From: Oppiella nova
Taxonomy: Eukaryota; Arthropoda; Arachnida; Sarcoptiformes; Oppiidae
DNA: 26,642 nucleotides
Assembly (NCBI GenBank): GCA_905397405.1
Contig: CAJPVJ010000393.1
Coordinates: 1-26,642, forward strand
Reading direction: 5' to 3'
The number at the start of each line of letters is the position of its first letter. The first letter of the stretch is position 1. Positions 8,980 to 20,069 of the stretch are shown here, piece after piece. The notes beneath the pieces are model-generated. The model saw nothing but the letters and a program-made list of their open reading frames with translations. It ran no database searches and was not told the origin of the DNA. The translations under genes were made by a program, and so were the position numbers.

Positions 8980-10888
8980 TTAATTGAAATGTTTTTGTTG
9001 TAAATTATTGTTCACATAATTATATGCACTTTTGAGGTATGTTTTGGCTCTTTGTGGTCCCAACAGTTCCAATGTCTCGCCAATTGGTGAGCCTTTCTAT
9101 AAATGTATTAAAAATAAAAATTAATTTTATATTTAATAATTATTATTCCAGTATTTAAAGTACTTCTAGATTTGTTAAACAAAGTCTTAAAATCTTCATA
9201 AATTTCTTGAATCCAATTAAATTTGAATGCTTTTCACTGTATAGCTTTCTAATGACTTGATAAATATCTTTGGAATTGACTTCATTTTCCTCTAGACTTT
9301 CCAATAAATCTATCATTGAATTCAATACACTTTCTAATAGAAAAGATAGCATTAGTTGAAACATTAATTCATTATAAGATTCTTACCAAATTCCTCATGA
9401 GTTGCAATATCACTGACTTTCCACTTAAAATCAGGAACTTTCCATAAATATATGAATTCTTCGTTCAAAAGTTCTTTTAAAGTAAAAATTCGTTCCTTGA
9501 ATACACAAAATAGTTATTAATTTGCATTAAAAATTATTAAAAATATAATGACTATTACTTTACTCCAAGTGATTAAAAATTTGAGGTAATCATTGTCTAA
9601 ATTTAATTCACGAGTTGAACCAAATTTACTTATTAACAGAGTTTTCAATTCTTCAATTAATTTATTTTCAAATCCATTATTAAAATACCAGTAAATAGAG
9701 AAGCGATTATAGAGCCGAAGTTTGTCGGTCTCTATTTTGCCATTACTTGTGTTCACTTTTGTTAAATCAAATAATTTGGTTAACTCTTGGAGGCCATCGA
9801 TTCTGTCTTCGAGTCGATGTGGAAACCCTGAGCCGATTGTCGTCAAGTAGTTTATAATAGTCTCCGAATAATACCCGTTATCTCTATAGTAATCAATTCT
9901 GATGTCATTTTGACGTTTAGATAGTTTAGAGCCGTCTGTATTCATAATGAGAGGCAAATGAGCGAACTTAGGGGCAGTCCATCCAAACGCCTCGTAAAGC
10001 ATTATATGCTTCGGTGTCGAGACCTGCCATTCGGCGCCCCTTAAGACATGAGATATTTTCATGTAGTGGTCGTCGACTACATTCGCAAAATGATAGGTCG
10101 GAAAGCCATCGCTTTTAAAGATGACTGGATCTGACTCTATGGCAGACAAGTCAAAGGAAAGCCGACCAAACACTATGTCATCGAAACCAATTGGACCCGA
10201 TTTGAGCTTAAGACGAATCGCAAACTTTTCTCCGTTCGCCAACTTTTCGTCGATTTCTCGTTGAGATAAATGTCGGCACCGATTGTCATATTTAGGAATC
10301 TCTCGGTTCTTCAGCTTCTCTTTCCTCAGCAAATCTAATCGCATGTCTGAACAGAAGCACCGGTAGGCCATTGGTGTGGACAACAGTTCAGTCACTTTCT
10401 CTCTGTAGAGATCTATTCGTTGGGACTGAACACAGGTTTCAAGTTATATAAACTTATCAACACTTCATTGACTACATGTCCACAAACCTGGACATACGGG
10501 CCATACTGTCCACCAGTGGTGGGGCCCTCATCTGGTATGAGTCCCGTCCACTGCAACATATCTTCGAGGTTTCGTTGAGAGCCGGGAACTACCCTTTCCT
10601 GACACATCAAAAAGCAATCATTCATTTGACAGTTACTGTTACGCTGGCAATGAGTGCTTGTATTACTTGATCCGTGTCCTCAATGCGAAGAACGAAGGAT
10701 CCGTTGTGTTGTTTGGCATACAAGTAGTTATAGAGAGCCGTCCGAAGGCCTCCCAAATGGATGAACCCCGTGGGCGACGGCCCGAACCGCACCCGCACTC
10801 CACTCGACTCCCGCCGTAAACTCATTGCCAAACATTGTCTCAAATGTTTGGTCAGTAAACGAGTGGGTCTTAAGCGACACAAAGACAT
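8980..10888 (-). CDS. EARS2: Mitochondrial glutamyl-tRNA synthetase
   Basis: Six exons, 10888-10667, 10598-10488, 10425-9559, 9495-9387, 9333-9164 and 9096-8980, sum to 531 residues (human about 523). A short Arg/Leu-rich N-terminus fits a mitochondrial presequence. The class I signature is [20 protein letters not shown] (HIGH-type HLGG at 44-47), and the KMSKS-type loop is GSKLSKRQ at about 276-283. Also present are [40 protein letters not shown] and HVLRGAEW. The last exons carry the anticodon-binding domain, ending in [16 protein letters not shown]. The enzyme charges mitochondrial tRNA-Glu, and in many lineages also tRNA-Gln for later amidation. The final exon was found from its acceptor, phase and family match; without it the frame ends early at TNLEVL. 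Confidence 0.95.
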
Positions 10889-11218
10889 CTCATTGGAGTT
10901 AAGGCACTGTTTCAGTGATTATAATCACTAATCAATTACTTTTCAGCAATTATTTACAATTAATTTGATATTTTCTGTGAGTTTGTAATTACAAGCATTG
11001 CATCAGTTTTGCTCATATATTATGTCCACAATATGTGCCTTACTTTTAGGCCTAAAGTAGTGCTTAATTTGAGGCATTTATTAGACATTATTGTTGAACG
11101 CAATGAGTGTTTGTTTGTATTATTTTTGGCGCAAAACAAATGCAAAACATTTGTTGATTTGATTTGAAGTGTATTTCAATTAATTGTCATTTAAATGCAA
11201 TTCATTTAGATTTGAGTT
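10889..11218. promoter_or_regulatory. Divergent spacer between EARS2 and the coiled-coil gene
   Basis: 330 bp between two ATGs facing away from each other. It is AT-rich, with CATTTGTTG/CAAAACA words and no family-like open frame. It must hold both promoters, but I see no identifiable element. Confidence 0.45.
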
Positions 11219-12342
11219 ATGAATAAATTTGACGAAAAACTCATTGAATGGTCGGAACAGGAGTTGAATGTCAAGAACTGCTCCAAAGAGTCGCTTAAGT
11301 AAGTCATGTCTGAAGATAATTGCATTGATTTGACAAATGGTTTACTAATTATTGGTTTTGTTGTCAATTGAAGTGTTTTGCGGACAAAGAATGGACCGAT
11401 TCTTAAGAAGTTATTGTCTTTTATGTCACAAACAGTTAAATCCAAAGAGTATTGCATTTCACCCATAGTTTGCATTTCAATGACTAATCATTTGTGTCTT
11501 AATTGCAAGAAATGGTGAATCAGTGAAACGGTTTTGCGATTCAATTAAATCTAAGGATAATATCAAAGCCATCGAAGAAGAGATCAAAGACATTGAGTCC
11601 AACACGAGTCGGATTCGCAACCAATTGATTGTCGAAGAGTTCCGACGAAAGAGCCGTCAAATCAAAGATGATTTCAATGAAAACAAAGTGTTTGTTTCAA
11701 CACTTCTTTTGGATGTCTTGGAAGTGATTTCGGCGAAGAATAAACTCTGCACTCAATTGAAGCCTAACTTATCCTCAATAAGTGATATCATTGGATGCTA
11801 TGAGAGACTGATGACACCATTGGATGTCTTGGATTTAGAGAACTGTTTGCCATTTACTGATGAAACAGAAAACTATAGTAAAAATAGTGACAATATTTTG
11901 GACCAAATCGTGAGTTCTTTGATATGCAATCACTTCTCGGTTTTAATGGTTTTGTTTGATTTTCAGATCCAATCCAAAGAAAGCATTGAATACATGGCCT
12001 ATGAATTGAATGACATGAAGGCCACGAAACCAATTAGTATTAGCTATGATTTGGAACTCCTGTCCAAATCGTTGACACAATCGGTGCCAAACATCGAGGA
12101 TATGTCACAAAAGAAATTTGTATTTATTTTTTGTAATTTTAGTTTCAGATTAATATTTATGTATTTGTTTTATAAATCAGGAAAAGGAGGCGAAAAACGC
12201 GGCAATCGCTGCCAAATTGATTTCAGTCCAGAATTTGATTAAAACATATCAAACAAAACGATCAGAAAAATTGGCCAAAAATAAGGATAAAATCGAAAAA
12301 GTGATCCATTCTTGCGATGAATTCATTCAACAAAACGTTTAA
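11219..12342 (+). CDS. Coiled-coil protein, possibly HAUS augmin subunit 5-like
   Basis: Five exons, 11219-11298, 11374-11448, 11510-11909, 11967-12119 and 12181-12342, give 289 residues; phases (2, 2, 0, 0) agree at every junction. The start region (LIEWSEQELN, then SLKVLRTKNGP-type text and LLSFMSQTVKSKE) resembles, by memory, the N-terminal helices of HAUS5, where a tryptophan and an SQ-TVK segment precede the coiled coil. The rest is Lys/Glu-rich helix with heptad character (IKAIEEEIKDIE, KSRQIKDDF, RSEKLAKNKDKIEKV). HAUS5 is part of augmin, which nucleates microtubules inside the spindle. The protein is about half the human HAUS5 length, so this identity is weak; another kinetochore or spindle coiled coil is possible. 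Its last 20 coding bases overlap the IFT46 terminal exon on the other strand. Confidence 0.6.
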
Positions 12343-13363
12343 AATGCTGTACAAAATGACATGAATTTTAATAAAAACGCCAAATATTTTCTAATTTCTA
12401 CGAATTACCTGAGAATTTCTGAATTCATTGTATAAATTGAATAACAAATGTAATGAAGCAATCTTAGATGAGTGCACCGGTATGTCCAATAAAGCTACAG
12501 GGGTTCGGATATTAATTTTAAAGAAATTTATATTTCAATTATTCTCACCACAAATAATAGTAATGTATTCTTCGAGACTACAGTCGAGGTCAGGTGTTGG
12601 TAATGAGTGAACATTGAGAGCACTTTCAAACTCTTCACTCCACTCTTGCATCAGATGCTCGACATCTGGAAGTCTATGGCTATGGAGTAGAGTCACAGAT
12701 GTCGAAGAACTTGCAGTCGTTTCGTGCAAATGTCTTATATTATCAATCCATGAGTCTATGTCTCGATTAGAGTTCGCAGTCTTGACAGCAGTTTCCGACT
12801 CCTCTATGATTTTAATGTCCTTTGAAATTGCCTTTAGTTTAAGACTAAGAAGTGTTGGATCCGATTGTAATTTGGCATTCGGTTCGTCCAAAACAGTCAA
12901 ACCCAATGTGTCTTCTTTATTATCGGGTCTCTTAACCTGTTTTTAAATAACAATTGTTTCAGAGCTTAAAATATTCTGTCATTTGAAACAGACTTTAATG
13001 AAGGCATCGATGTCTCCGACGGCAGGAATAAAGTCAGGGATAAAGGGAATGAGTTTAGTCTCCAATTCAATCATTTGTGGCGAATAACAGGTTATATAAC
13101 TGAAGAGATTCTTCATTTCACTCGACACCTGAAGGGATTCATATTCCGATGGATCGTATGCTCTGTTTAATCAATATATGAGAGTATCTTGATATAGAAA
13201 AATCAATATAAGGTTTTTCTAACGTTTTAATTAAACAACAAAACACTTACCCCTCGAACGCAACCCTTTCCTCTTCTTCCTCCTCATCTTCTTCTCCGTC
13301 TTCAGAAGTGTTAACCTTTTCTTTTGTCACAATTTTCTCGATTTCTTTATCCATTCGTTTCAT
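12323..13363 (-). CDS. IFT46: Intraflagellar transport protein 46
   Basis: Five exons, 13363-13251, 13162-12994, 12936-12549, 12494-12409 and 12346-12323, give 259 residues (human about 304). After an acidic start (EDGEEDEEEEEE) the conserved core follows: FEGAYDPSEYE, SEMKNLFSYI, PFIPDFIPAVGDIDAFIK, RPDN, LGLTVLDEP, SDPTLLSLKL, MQEWSEEFE, LPTPDLDCSLEEYI, LLDIPV, SLHLLFNLYNEFRNSQ, HFKRF. IFT46 is an IFT-B core subunit that carries cargo, notably outer dynein arms, into cilia. The final exon encodes only seven residues and a TGA; it is supported by a consensus acceptor (TTTTGTACAG) and by HFK following NSQ as in human. The 5' end of the gene is copied at 13414-13540. Confidence 0.93.
12370..12375 (+). 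promoter_or_regulatory. Candidate poly(A) signal of the coiled-coil gene
   Basis: AATAAA 27 bp past the TAA of the coiled-coil gene. It sits inside an IFT46 intron on the other strand. Confidence 0.5.
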
Positions 13364-13540
13364 TTGACGTTTCGTTTTTGAAATTAAAAAATTCAACTAA
13401 TTTTTAGATATTAATCTTCTTCTCCGTCTTCAGAAGTGTTAACCTTTTCTTTTGTCACAATTTTCTCGATTTCTTTATCCATTCGTTTCATTTGACGTTT
13501 CGTTTTTGAAATTAAAAAATTCAACTAATTTTTAGATATT
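13286..13540. repeat. 127 bp tandem duplication of the IFT46 start
   Basis: Bases 13286-13412 recur exactly at 13414-13540, with one spacer base (13413). The block holds the IFT46 5' untranslated bases and its first codons. The outer copy gives only a short stub that reaches TAA and is not a gene. Confidence 0.9.
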
Positions 13541-14198
13541 CTAAATCTATAGAAACTATATTTTATTATAAGTCTAATATAATAGTAGACAAAACGATCG
13601 ATTCTGTCATCTCTATGGAGATCTCAACAAAATATTCAAAACAAAACCGGTATTAATAAACTTTTACAAATGTTTTAATGCACTTAAAAAGTTTGTAAAA
13701 GTTTTACAAAAAAATTTACATAGTTTCAAAGTCTTTATTATTTAGTTTAACATTTTATATAATTATAATAAGTTTATCTTTTTGTTAATTAAATATTTAA
13801 TTGTTTTAGAAAAAAGTTTTTAAGTTACCATTCTACATTTAATAAATACAAAAACATGATTTATAAAATTTTATAGTAATTCAGTATTGTATTCATTAAT
13901 AATAAATATAAGATGATTTTAATTTCAAATTTAACATAAATTTTCATTGAATGCCAAACATATGAACCAAAACTTCAAAACAAAGAATATTCTGAAAAAG
14001 TAAAGGAATCGACAGAATGTAAGCACTTATGGAGTGAGTCGTGCCCTCTGTGTGTGAATGGAGACAAACATTGAGTTATTGTTTGTTTGTGTGAACGAGT
14101 GGTCTGTCTGTCGACTGGTTTCGTGCGATTCAATGCAATCAATGACTCAATGATTGGATTCGCGTTGAGTTGGACTCAATCGATGCACAACTCATGTA
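13541..14198. promoter_or_regulatory. Divergent spacer between IFT46 and BRAP
   Basis: About 660 bp beyond the duplicated block, very AT-rich from 13541 to about 13980 (long A and T runs, TTTTAAGTT, TAATAAAT) and more balanced near BRAP (CTGTCTGTCGACTGG). No open frame with family resemblance and no RNA gene seen. The promoters of both genes should lie here. Confidence 0.5.
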
Positions 14199-16083
14199 AT
14201 GTCTGTCTCTTTGATTGCATTAAGACTTGAATTACACTCCGATTACGGCATCAGTACTGACATCACATTCAAAGGTATCATTCAATGCATTCATTCAAAC
14301 AATTAACACATCTTTTGATTCAACAAAAGCCTCGAAATTCACGAATAAGTCGATGACTGAAACGAATGTGAGTTCTTCGGCAAAAGTGGTGAACGCTGTG
14401 GAAGAAGCCACTCATGAGTCGACTGAAGAGCAGTCATCGGTAACCCAAACGCAAACTCAGAGCCAAAAGCCTAAACACCGCGGATGTCGTGAATTACATG
14501 ACATCACAATCGAGTCCTACATGAATACGACAAATGAGTCGAAAATGATGTCCAGACAGACGTCCGTAAAGTCGACCTCAAGTAAAGAGTCGACACCAGA
14601 GCTGTCGACCGATGGCCAGAGTGTGGGCGCCATCGGGTCGACGGCCACCGCAATCGCCGACCGCAAGGCTATCGGATCGATGGCATCACTGAATCAGATC
14701 CAGTTCTATAGCGGCAACCATTTGGTGGAAGTGACGAAAGGTGTCCTCCATTTGTATAAAGAGAACAAATTGACGCCTTTTGGCGAAGAGTCCGAAAGGA
14801 GTGAAATGGTGTGCATTCTGTCGGTTCCCGCGGCGATGACTATACACGACGTCTTGCAGTTCACGGCAGCCGTCAATCAGGACATCAAACACATCCGTAT
14901 AATCCGCGACAATAAACCGAATCAATACATGGTTTTAATCAAATTCTCGAACCAAAGAAGTGCCGACGAGTTCTACAAAGCCTTCAACGGAATCCCATTC
15001 AACTCCATTGAACCCGATGTCTGTCATCTGGTGTTTGTGGCCAACATCGAGACCATCAAAGAGTCTGAAGAATCTTCATTGCCGTTGAGTGGGTTCACAG
15101 AACTGCCCACTTGTCCCGTATGTCTCGAACGGATGGATGAGTCGGTTGAGGGGATTCTCACCATTTTATGCAACCATTCCTTTCACGGCGGATGTCTAGA
15201 CAAGTGGGGAGACAGCAGTTGTCCCGTTTGTCGCTACTGTCAGACGCCTGAACTGATTCCCGACAACCGGTGCTTTGAGTGCGGGTCACAGGCCTCACAA
15301 CAGGACACGCTTTGGATTTGTTTGATTTGTGGTCACATCGGGTGCGGGCGTTATAATGAGGGCCACGCATACAAACACTACTCGGAGACACAGCACACGT
15401 ATGCCATGCAATTGGGCTCTAATAACAGGGTTTGGGACTATGCGGGCGACAACTATGTGCACCGTTTGCTCCAAAATAAAGACGGAAAACCCGTGGAAGT
15501 GGAGTGCAATCAGGCCAACAGTGACGAGAAGATCGATTCCGTGCAACTCGAGTACACTTACCTCTTAACCAATCAATTGGAAGCGCAAAGACATTACTTC
15601 GAGGAGGCGTTGGCTCGCATCGAGTCTGACGCTCACCACCAGATCGATGAAGTGATCGACAAAAACAAGATTATAGTCGAAGAACGCGACGAATTGAAGA
15701 CCAATTTAGCGGTCATTACGAAAGAGAAGCAAAGTTTGGACAGAAAAGTGAATACTTTGTCCACAAAATTGAATAAAATTCAGAGCGAACTCAAAGAGGA
15801 GAGAGAATTGAATGCATGTCTGCGAGAGAACCAAATGGGATGGCAGTCAAAGATCACTGAAACTGAAGTTCAACTCAAAGAACTGAAAACAGTTAAAGAC
15901 AAAGAAGTGACTGAATTACAAGAACAGGTCCGCGATTTGATGTTCTTTTTGGAGACTCAGGAGAAGTTGAAGTCAGTGTCAGATGAGGCCAGGGATGAGA
16001 TCGCGAGCGGACATATCGTTGTGCAGCAAAACGAGAGCGCCGGCACTTCTTCGCGGCCTAAATCTAAAGTCAAAAAGCGTTGA
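14199..16083 (+). CDS. BRAP: BRCA1-associated protein (BRAP2/IMP), RING E3 ligase
   Basis: Two exons, 14199-14274 and 14330-16083, joined in phase 1 across 55 bp, give 609 residues (human 592). The start MSVSLIALRLEL matches the human MSVSLVVIRLEL and lies in a different frame from the long exon, so the small intron is needed. Domains: BRAP2 RRM-like region about 150-260 (VPAAMTIHDVL, IIRDNKPNQYMVLIKF), RING about 287-329 (CPVCLERMDES, LCNHSFHGGCLDKW, CPVCRYC), UBP-type zinc finger about 340-388 (CFECG, WICLICGHIGCGRY, H-x3-H), coiled coil about 445-560 and a basic tail. BRAP holds proteins with nuclear signals in the cytoplasm and restrains Ras-MAPK signalling by blocking KSR. It converges on WASHC2. 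Confidence 0.96.
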
Positions 16084-16140
16084 TTTATATTGTATTCAAA
16101 ATTATGTTGATTTGAGTCTATGTTTGTAAATATTTATAAA

Positions 16141-16146
16141 AATAAA
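16141..16146 (+). promoter_or_regulatory. Candidate BRAP poly(A) signal
   Basis: AATAAA 57 bp after the BRAP TGA, in an AT-rich run before the WASHC2 stop on the other strand. Confidence 0.55.
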
Positions 16147-16311
16147 TGTTATTATTTGTTAAATAATTTATAAAATTTGCAACAATAATCAAAATAAACA
16201 AAATGTCTCATAAATTATTACTTTTATATTTAACTGATCTTATTATCGCTAAAAACCGAAATTAAAAACTCTTGAAAATAATCTCTAAATTAATACTGAA
16301 TATAACATTCA

Positions 16312-19300
16312 TTAATCGTTTGGTTTCAAAAGTCTCTTCGATGGCGGCCTTCGGTTCCGTTTAGAGCCGAGTATTGCTCTCTGTTTGAGGCCGTCGTTGA
16401 CCAGAATAGGCGGTGACTTGTCTTCGTCTTCATCTTCTGCTTTGTTAACAATTGGTTCGACTGTTGTCTTCTTAATGACGACAGCCGTGAAGAGGTCGTT
16501 GTCCTCTTCGTCATCGAACACAGACGAAGACTCAACGACTGGTTTCTCTTTCTTTGTGACATTATTTTTCTCCAAAACGTTTGAATTATTCTCCACTACT
16601 TTGTTAAGCGATTCAATGAAACTTTTATTCTGTTTATTAGCGACCGATTCAGTGACTGTCTTCTTCTTACTGACGGCACCCCTGAACAGGTCATCCACAT
16701 CTTCATCATCGTTGTCCTCGTCATCGAAAAGTGATTTTACAGTCTTTTTGACATCACTTACACTCTTATTTGAAACGTTAGGACTCTTTTCCTTTTTAAT
16801 AGTGGAATCAATTGATGTCTTCTTACTATTCTTATTAATAGCAGCACTGAAGAGGTCGTCGTCGTCCTCGTCATCAAAAATAGATGGTTTCACAGAAGGC
16901 TTCACTTTAACATCATTTTGTTTAGCACTAGTTTGTTGGGGAATATTTGAATTCTGTGTCCTAACACTCGGTTTAATAGTTGGCGCTCTCGTGACGGCAC
17001 CAAAGAAGAGATCGTCATTATCTTCATCACTGAAGAGCGGTTTGTTCTCAACGATTGGTTTTTCAGTTTTTGTGACACTATTTTTAACAATATTTGTAGG
17101 TTTGCCCTCAGGAACTATAGGATCTATAGTTTTCTTAGGATCAATGACATTGACAAAGAGGTCGTCAACATCTTCATCGTCGTTGTCATCGTCAGAAAAA
17201 AGAGATTTTTTGTCGACAATTGGATTTTCAGTTCTTTTAACACTAATGTCTTCAAATATATTTGAATTTTCACTTTCTTTATCCATAAATTCAGTGCTTT
17301 TCTTATTGATGGCACTCTTGAAGAGGTCGTCCACGTCTTCTTCACCATTGTCTTCGTCGGTGTCATTGTTTTGGTTGTGATCACCGAAAAGGGATATTTG
17401 AGTTCTCTTTTTAATAACTGGTTTTTCCGTTTTTATAGGACTGTTATCACCAAAATTTTCGGCATTTTCTTCATTATTGACTATGGATTCAATGGTTGTC
17501 TTCTTAGAAATGGCACTAAAGAGGTCGTCCACGTCTTCCTCGCTGTCGTCGTCACTAAATAGAGACTTCTTTTCAATAACTGGTCTCTCTTTTGGCGAAT
17601 CATTCTTTTCCGAGAAAACAATCGGTTTTTCTTTTTCTTTAGTAACTATCGACTCAATAGTTGTCTTCTTATTGTTGGCACCAATGAAGAGATCGTCGAT
17701 GTCTTCGTCATCGAAAAGAGGTTTTCTCTCATCAGTTGGTCTCTCACTTGATTTGTCACTGTTTTCATTAAAAATATCTGAGAGTTTGCTTTCTTTGTTT
17801 TCGATGACTAACGACGAGGATATTGATGACGCAATGGATGTCTTCTTACTAATGGCTCCGATGAAGAGATCGTCCGCGTCTTCGTCTTCATTGTCATCGT
17901 CAGAGAAAAGCGATTTTTCAATAGATTTTTCAACCCTTTTTGAACTACTTTTGCCAAAAATGTCTGAATTGTCGTTCTCTTCATTGACGGTTTCAACGAC
18001 TGTCCTATCAATGGCACCAATGAATAGGTCGTCCATATCTTCGTCGTCGCTATCATCAGAAAATAGAGATCTCTTCTCAACGACAGGTTTCTTATTATTA
18101 ATGACTTTCTTCTTATCAAAAATGTCAGAATTCTTCGCTTTACTGACTATGGACTCAATCTTTGCATTCTTACGGTTGGTATCACTGAATAAGTCGTCGT
18201 CTTCATCAGCAAAAAGACTGGAATTATTTGTGTCCACTCTTTCCAACGAAGCGTTTGATAAAACTTTATTTAATTTATCACTAATTTTCGGTTTGTCTGG
18301 CTTTCGGCCAAACAGTGAGCTGTCATTCGTTTGTTCGCCAAACAGATCATCAAAACTGGACTTTTGTTTGCTTTGAATTTTGGGTTTACTTTTGTTGACT
18401 TTGAAGATTGAGTCGCTTTCGTCACTACTCTCCGAATCCATAGGAATCGGTGAATGAATTTGCTTTTGATTCACAAACACATCGGCCGTTGTTTTCTCTT
18501 CAGAAGTGATGGACTGTTCCTCATTTGTTCGCACCGTCTGTTTGTATGGATTCTTGGCTGAGATGACGGCCGACAACTCGTCTTGAAATGAAGTGATGGC
18601 TCTTTTGGGTTCAATCACATTATCTTTAGATATAATCAGATCTTCATTGGCCTCTTGAGCGGCAAACGTCTCGGCATCGCTTTCATCACTAGATATTAAT
18701 CTCTCATTATTTACCACACTTTGAGGAATAGGAGGAATAGATCCGAAAATATCTTTCGAGTCGTCGTCACTATCACTCAAATTGTCGTCAAAAATATTTT
18801 TCTGTGGAATAGTTTTCTGGACCTCAAAAGTGTCCAAATCTGAGGCAACACTTAAGCTGTCGTTTTCATTAGTCTGAAGATCAATAGCTGGGGTGTCGTC
18901 CACACGACTCAGTCCGACACAGTTATCACTAATGAAGTCTTCGCTTCCGATGATATACGGCAGAAGTCTTTGCGAGTATTCATCTCTGGACGCGTGTGAG
19001 AGGAGTCCTCCGACTATTTGGTCGTTTTCATCGTCCGAATCGTTTTGTGGCACTTGTTTTGAGTCACAATCAAACCGTTGGCTCAAGAAATCCATTCCGA
19101 TATTTAATGCACTTTTGATTTTCGGTAAAATATCCTCTTCTTTACTCTTAGGGCTAACCATTTCGACACTTTGGACGCCATTCGCGTCATTAGCGATGAT
19201 ATCATCCATCTCTTCGTCGTAAACCCTGTTCTCCACGAACTGAGAGTTGGCTAACATTTGCAACTCATTGATCACATTATCCACTTTCACGCAATTCATC

Positions 19301-19711
19301 TGATGGTCAACACAAGACATTAAGCCACGAATTGGTCACTCATTCACACAAACACACAAACCTTTGCCTCAAAGACTAGAGAACTAATTGACTGATTGGT
19401 GGCTTCGGTTTTGGTGATCATTGTATGACTCAATCGTTTCAAATGAGATAAAAGCTGTCAATGAATCCAGTCTTCAATTAATAAACCAATTCAAGTGACA
19501 GTCACTGTATGGGTCTATACCTCTAAATCATTCTTAAGCGACCACTTCTCGCAGTTGGCCATCAGTTGTGTCACATCTGTGCCATCGATGGGCTGGTCTT
19601 CGGGCTCTGAGAAGCGATTGGTGGCCGACTTGAACACAATTGACAAACAAATGCCAAAATGTTATCAAATAATCAAATCAAACCTATTATCCAATCAATC
19701 CTTACCTCCAT
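16312..19711 (-). CDS. WASHC2: WASH complex subunit 2 (FAM21)
   Basis: Four exons, 19711-19706, 19628-19521, 19454-19362 and 19299-16312, all phase 0, give 1064 residues. The folded head is conserved: CEKWSLKNDLELLSHLK, TKTEATNQSISSLV, VDNVINELQMLANSQFVENRVYDEE, DILPKIKSALNIGMDFL, LPYIIGSEDF. It anchors FAM21 to the WASH complex. The rest is a disordered acidic tail with at least ten LFa-type motifs (L/I-F-acidic run-D-L-F), most followed by a GA-x-x-KKT-like spacer. LFa motifs bind VPS35 of retromer and bring WASH to endosomes, where Arp2/3 actin drives cargo sorting; a short Lys/Arg-rich end follows (KRNRRPPSKR). Exon 1 codes only Met-Glu. An ATG at 19320 lies in the intron before a CAG acceptor and is not the start. 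Confidence 0.93.
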
Positions 19712-20069
19712 TTCCTTCCGATAATTAGTTTTGATTACAAAATCACTGAAAGCGCGACAAATGAGTAGAAAATAAGTGTTAAAACAAACACAAAACCATT
19801 GATTTGTTTGGATTTGATGTGAATTTCAAAATCAATTCAATTGTGAGTCCAATGACTAACGAAACGATAAGTCAGTGTCTCATCAAAAACACCCATAAAT
19901 TGCGTCAAAAGATATGTTTGTAAACAAGAGATCCTATCATTGATGAAGTAATCAAAGCATTGATGAATAAATACAATGCAACCAAAAGTTTTCTAACTTT
20001 TTATTTTTGACTTTTCAATATTTGTTACAAAAGACAAACTAAATTAAATCTAATGTTATATAAAATGCA
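19712..20069. other. Spacer holding WASHC2 promoter and PTCD3 3' end
   Basis: 358 bp between WASHC2 exon 1 and the PTCD3 stop, both on the minus strand. It contains the PTCD3 poly(A) candidate at 20005-20000 and AT-rich DNA after it. No gene is supported. Confidence 0.5.
20000..20005 (-). promoter_or_regulatory. Candidate PTCD3 poly(A) signal
   Basis: AATAAA on the minus strand about 65 bp after the PTCD3 stop. Confidence 0.5.

Noticed and set aside
12428-12610. Plus-strand 60-residue frame
   Set aside because: Antisense to the fourth IFT46 exon and its neighbouring introns.
16385-18376. Long plus-strand open frames (331 and 299 residues), Ser/Leu/Phe-rich
   Set aside because: They are the antisense of the WASHC2 acidic repeats; the serine runs are complements of Asp/Glu codons, with no independent family match or start context.
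19495-19728. Plus-strand 77-residue frame
   Set aside because: It lies antisense over WASHC2 exons 1 and 2 and starts without ATG.
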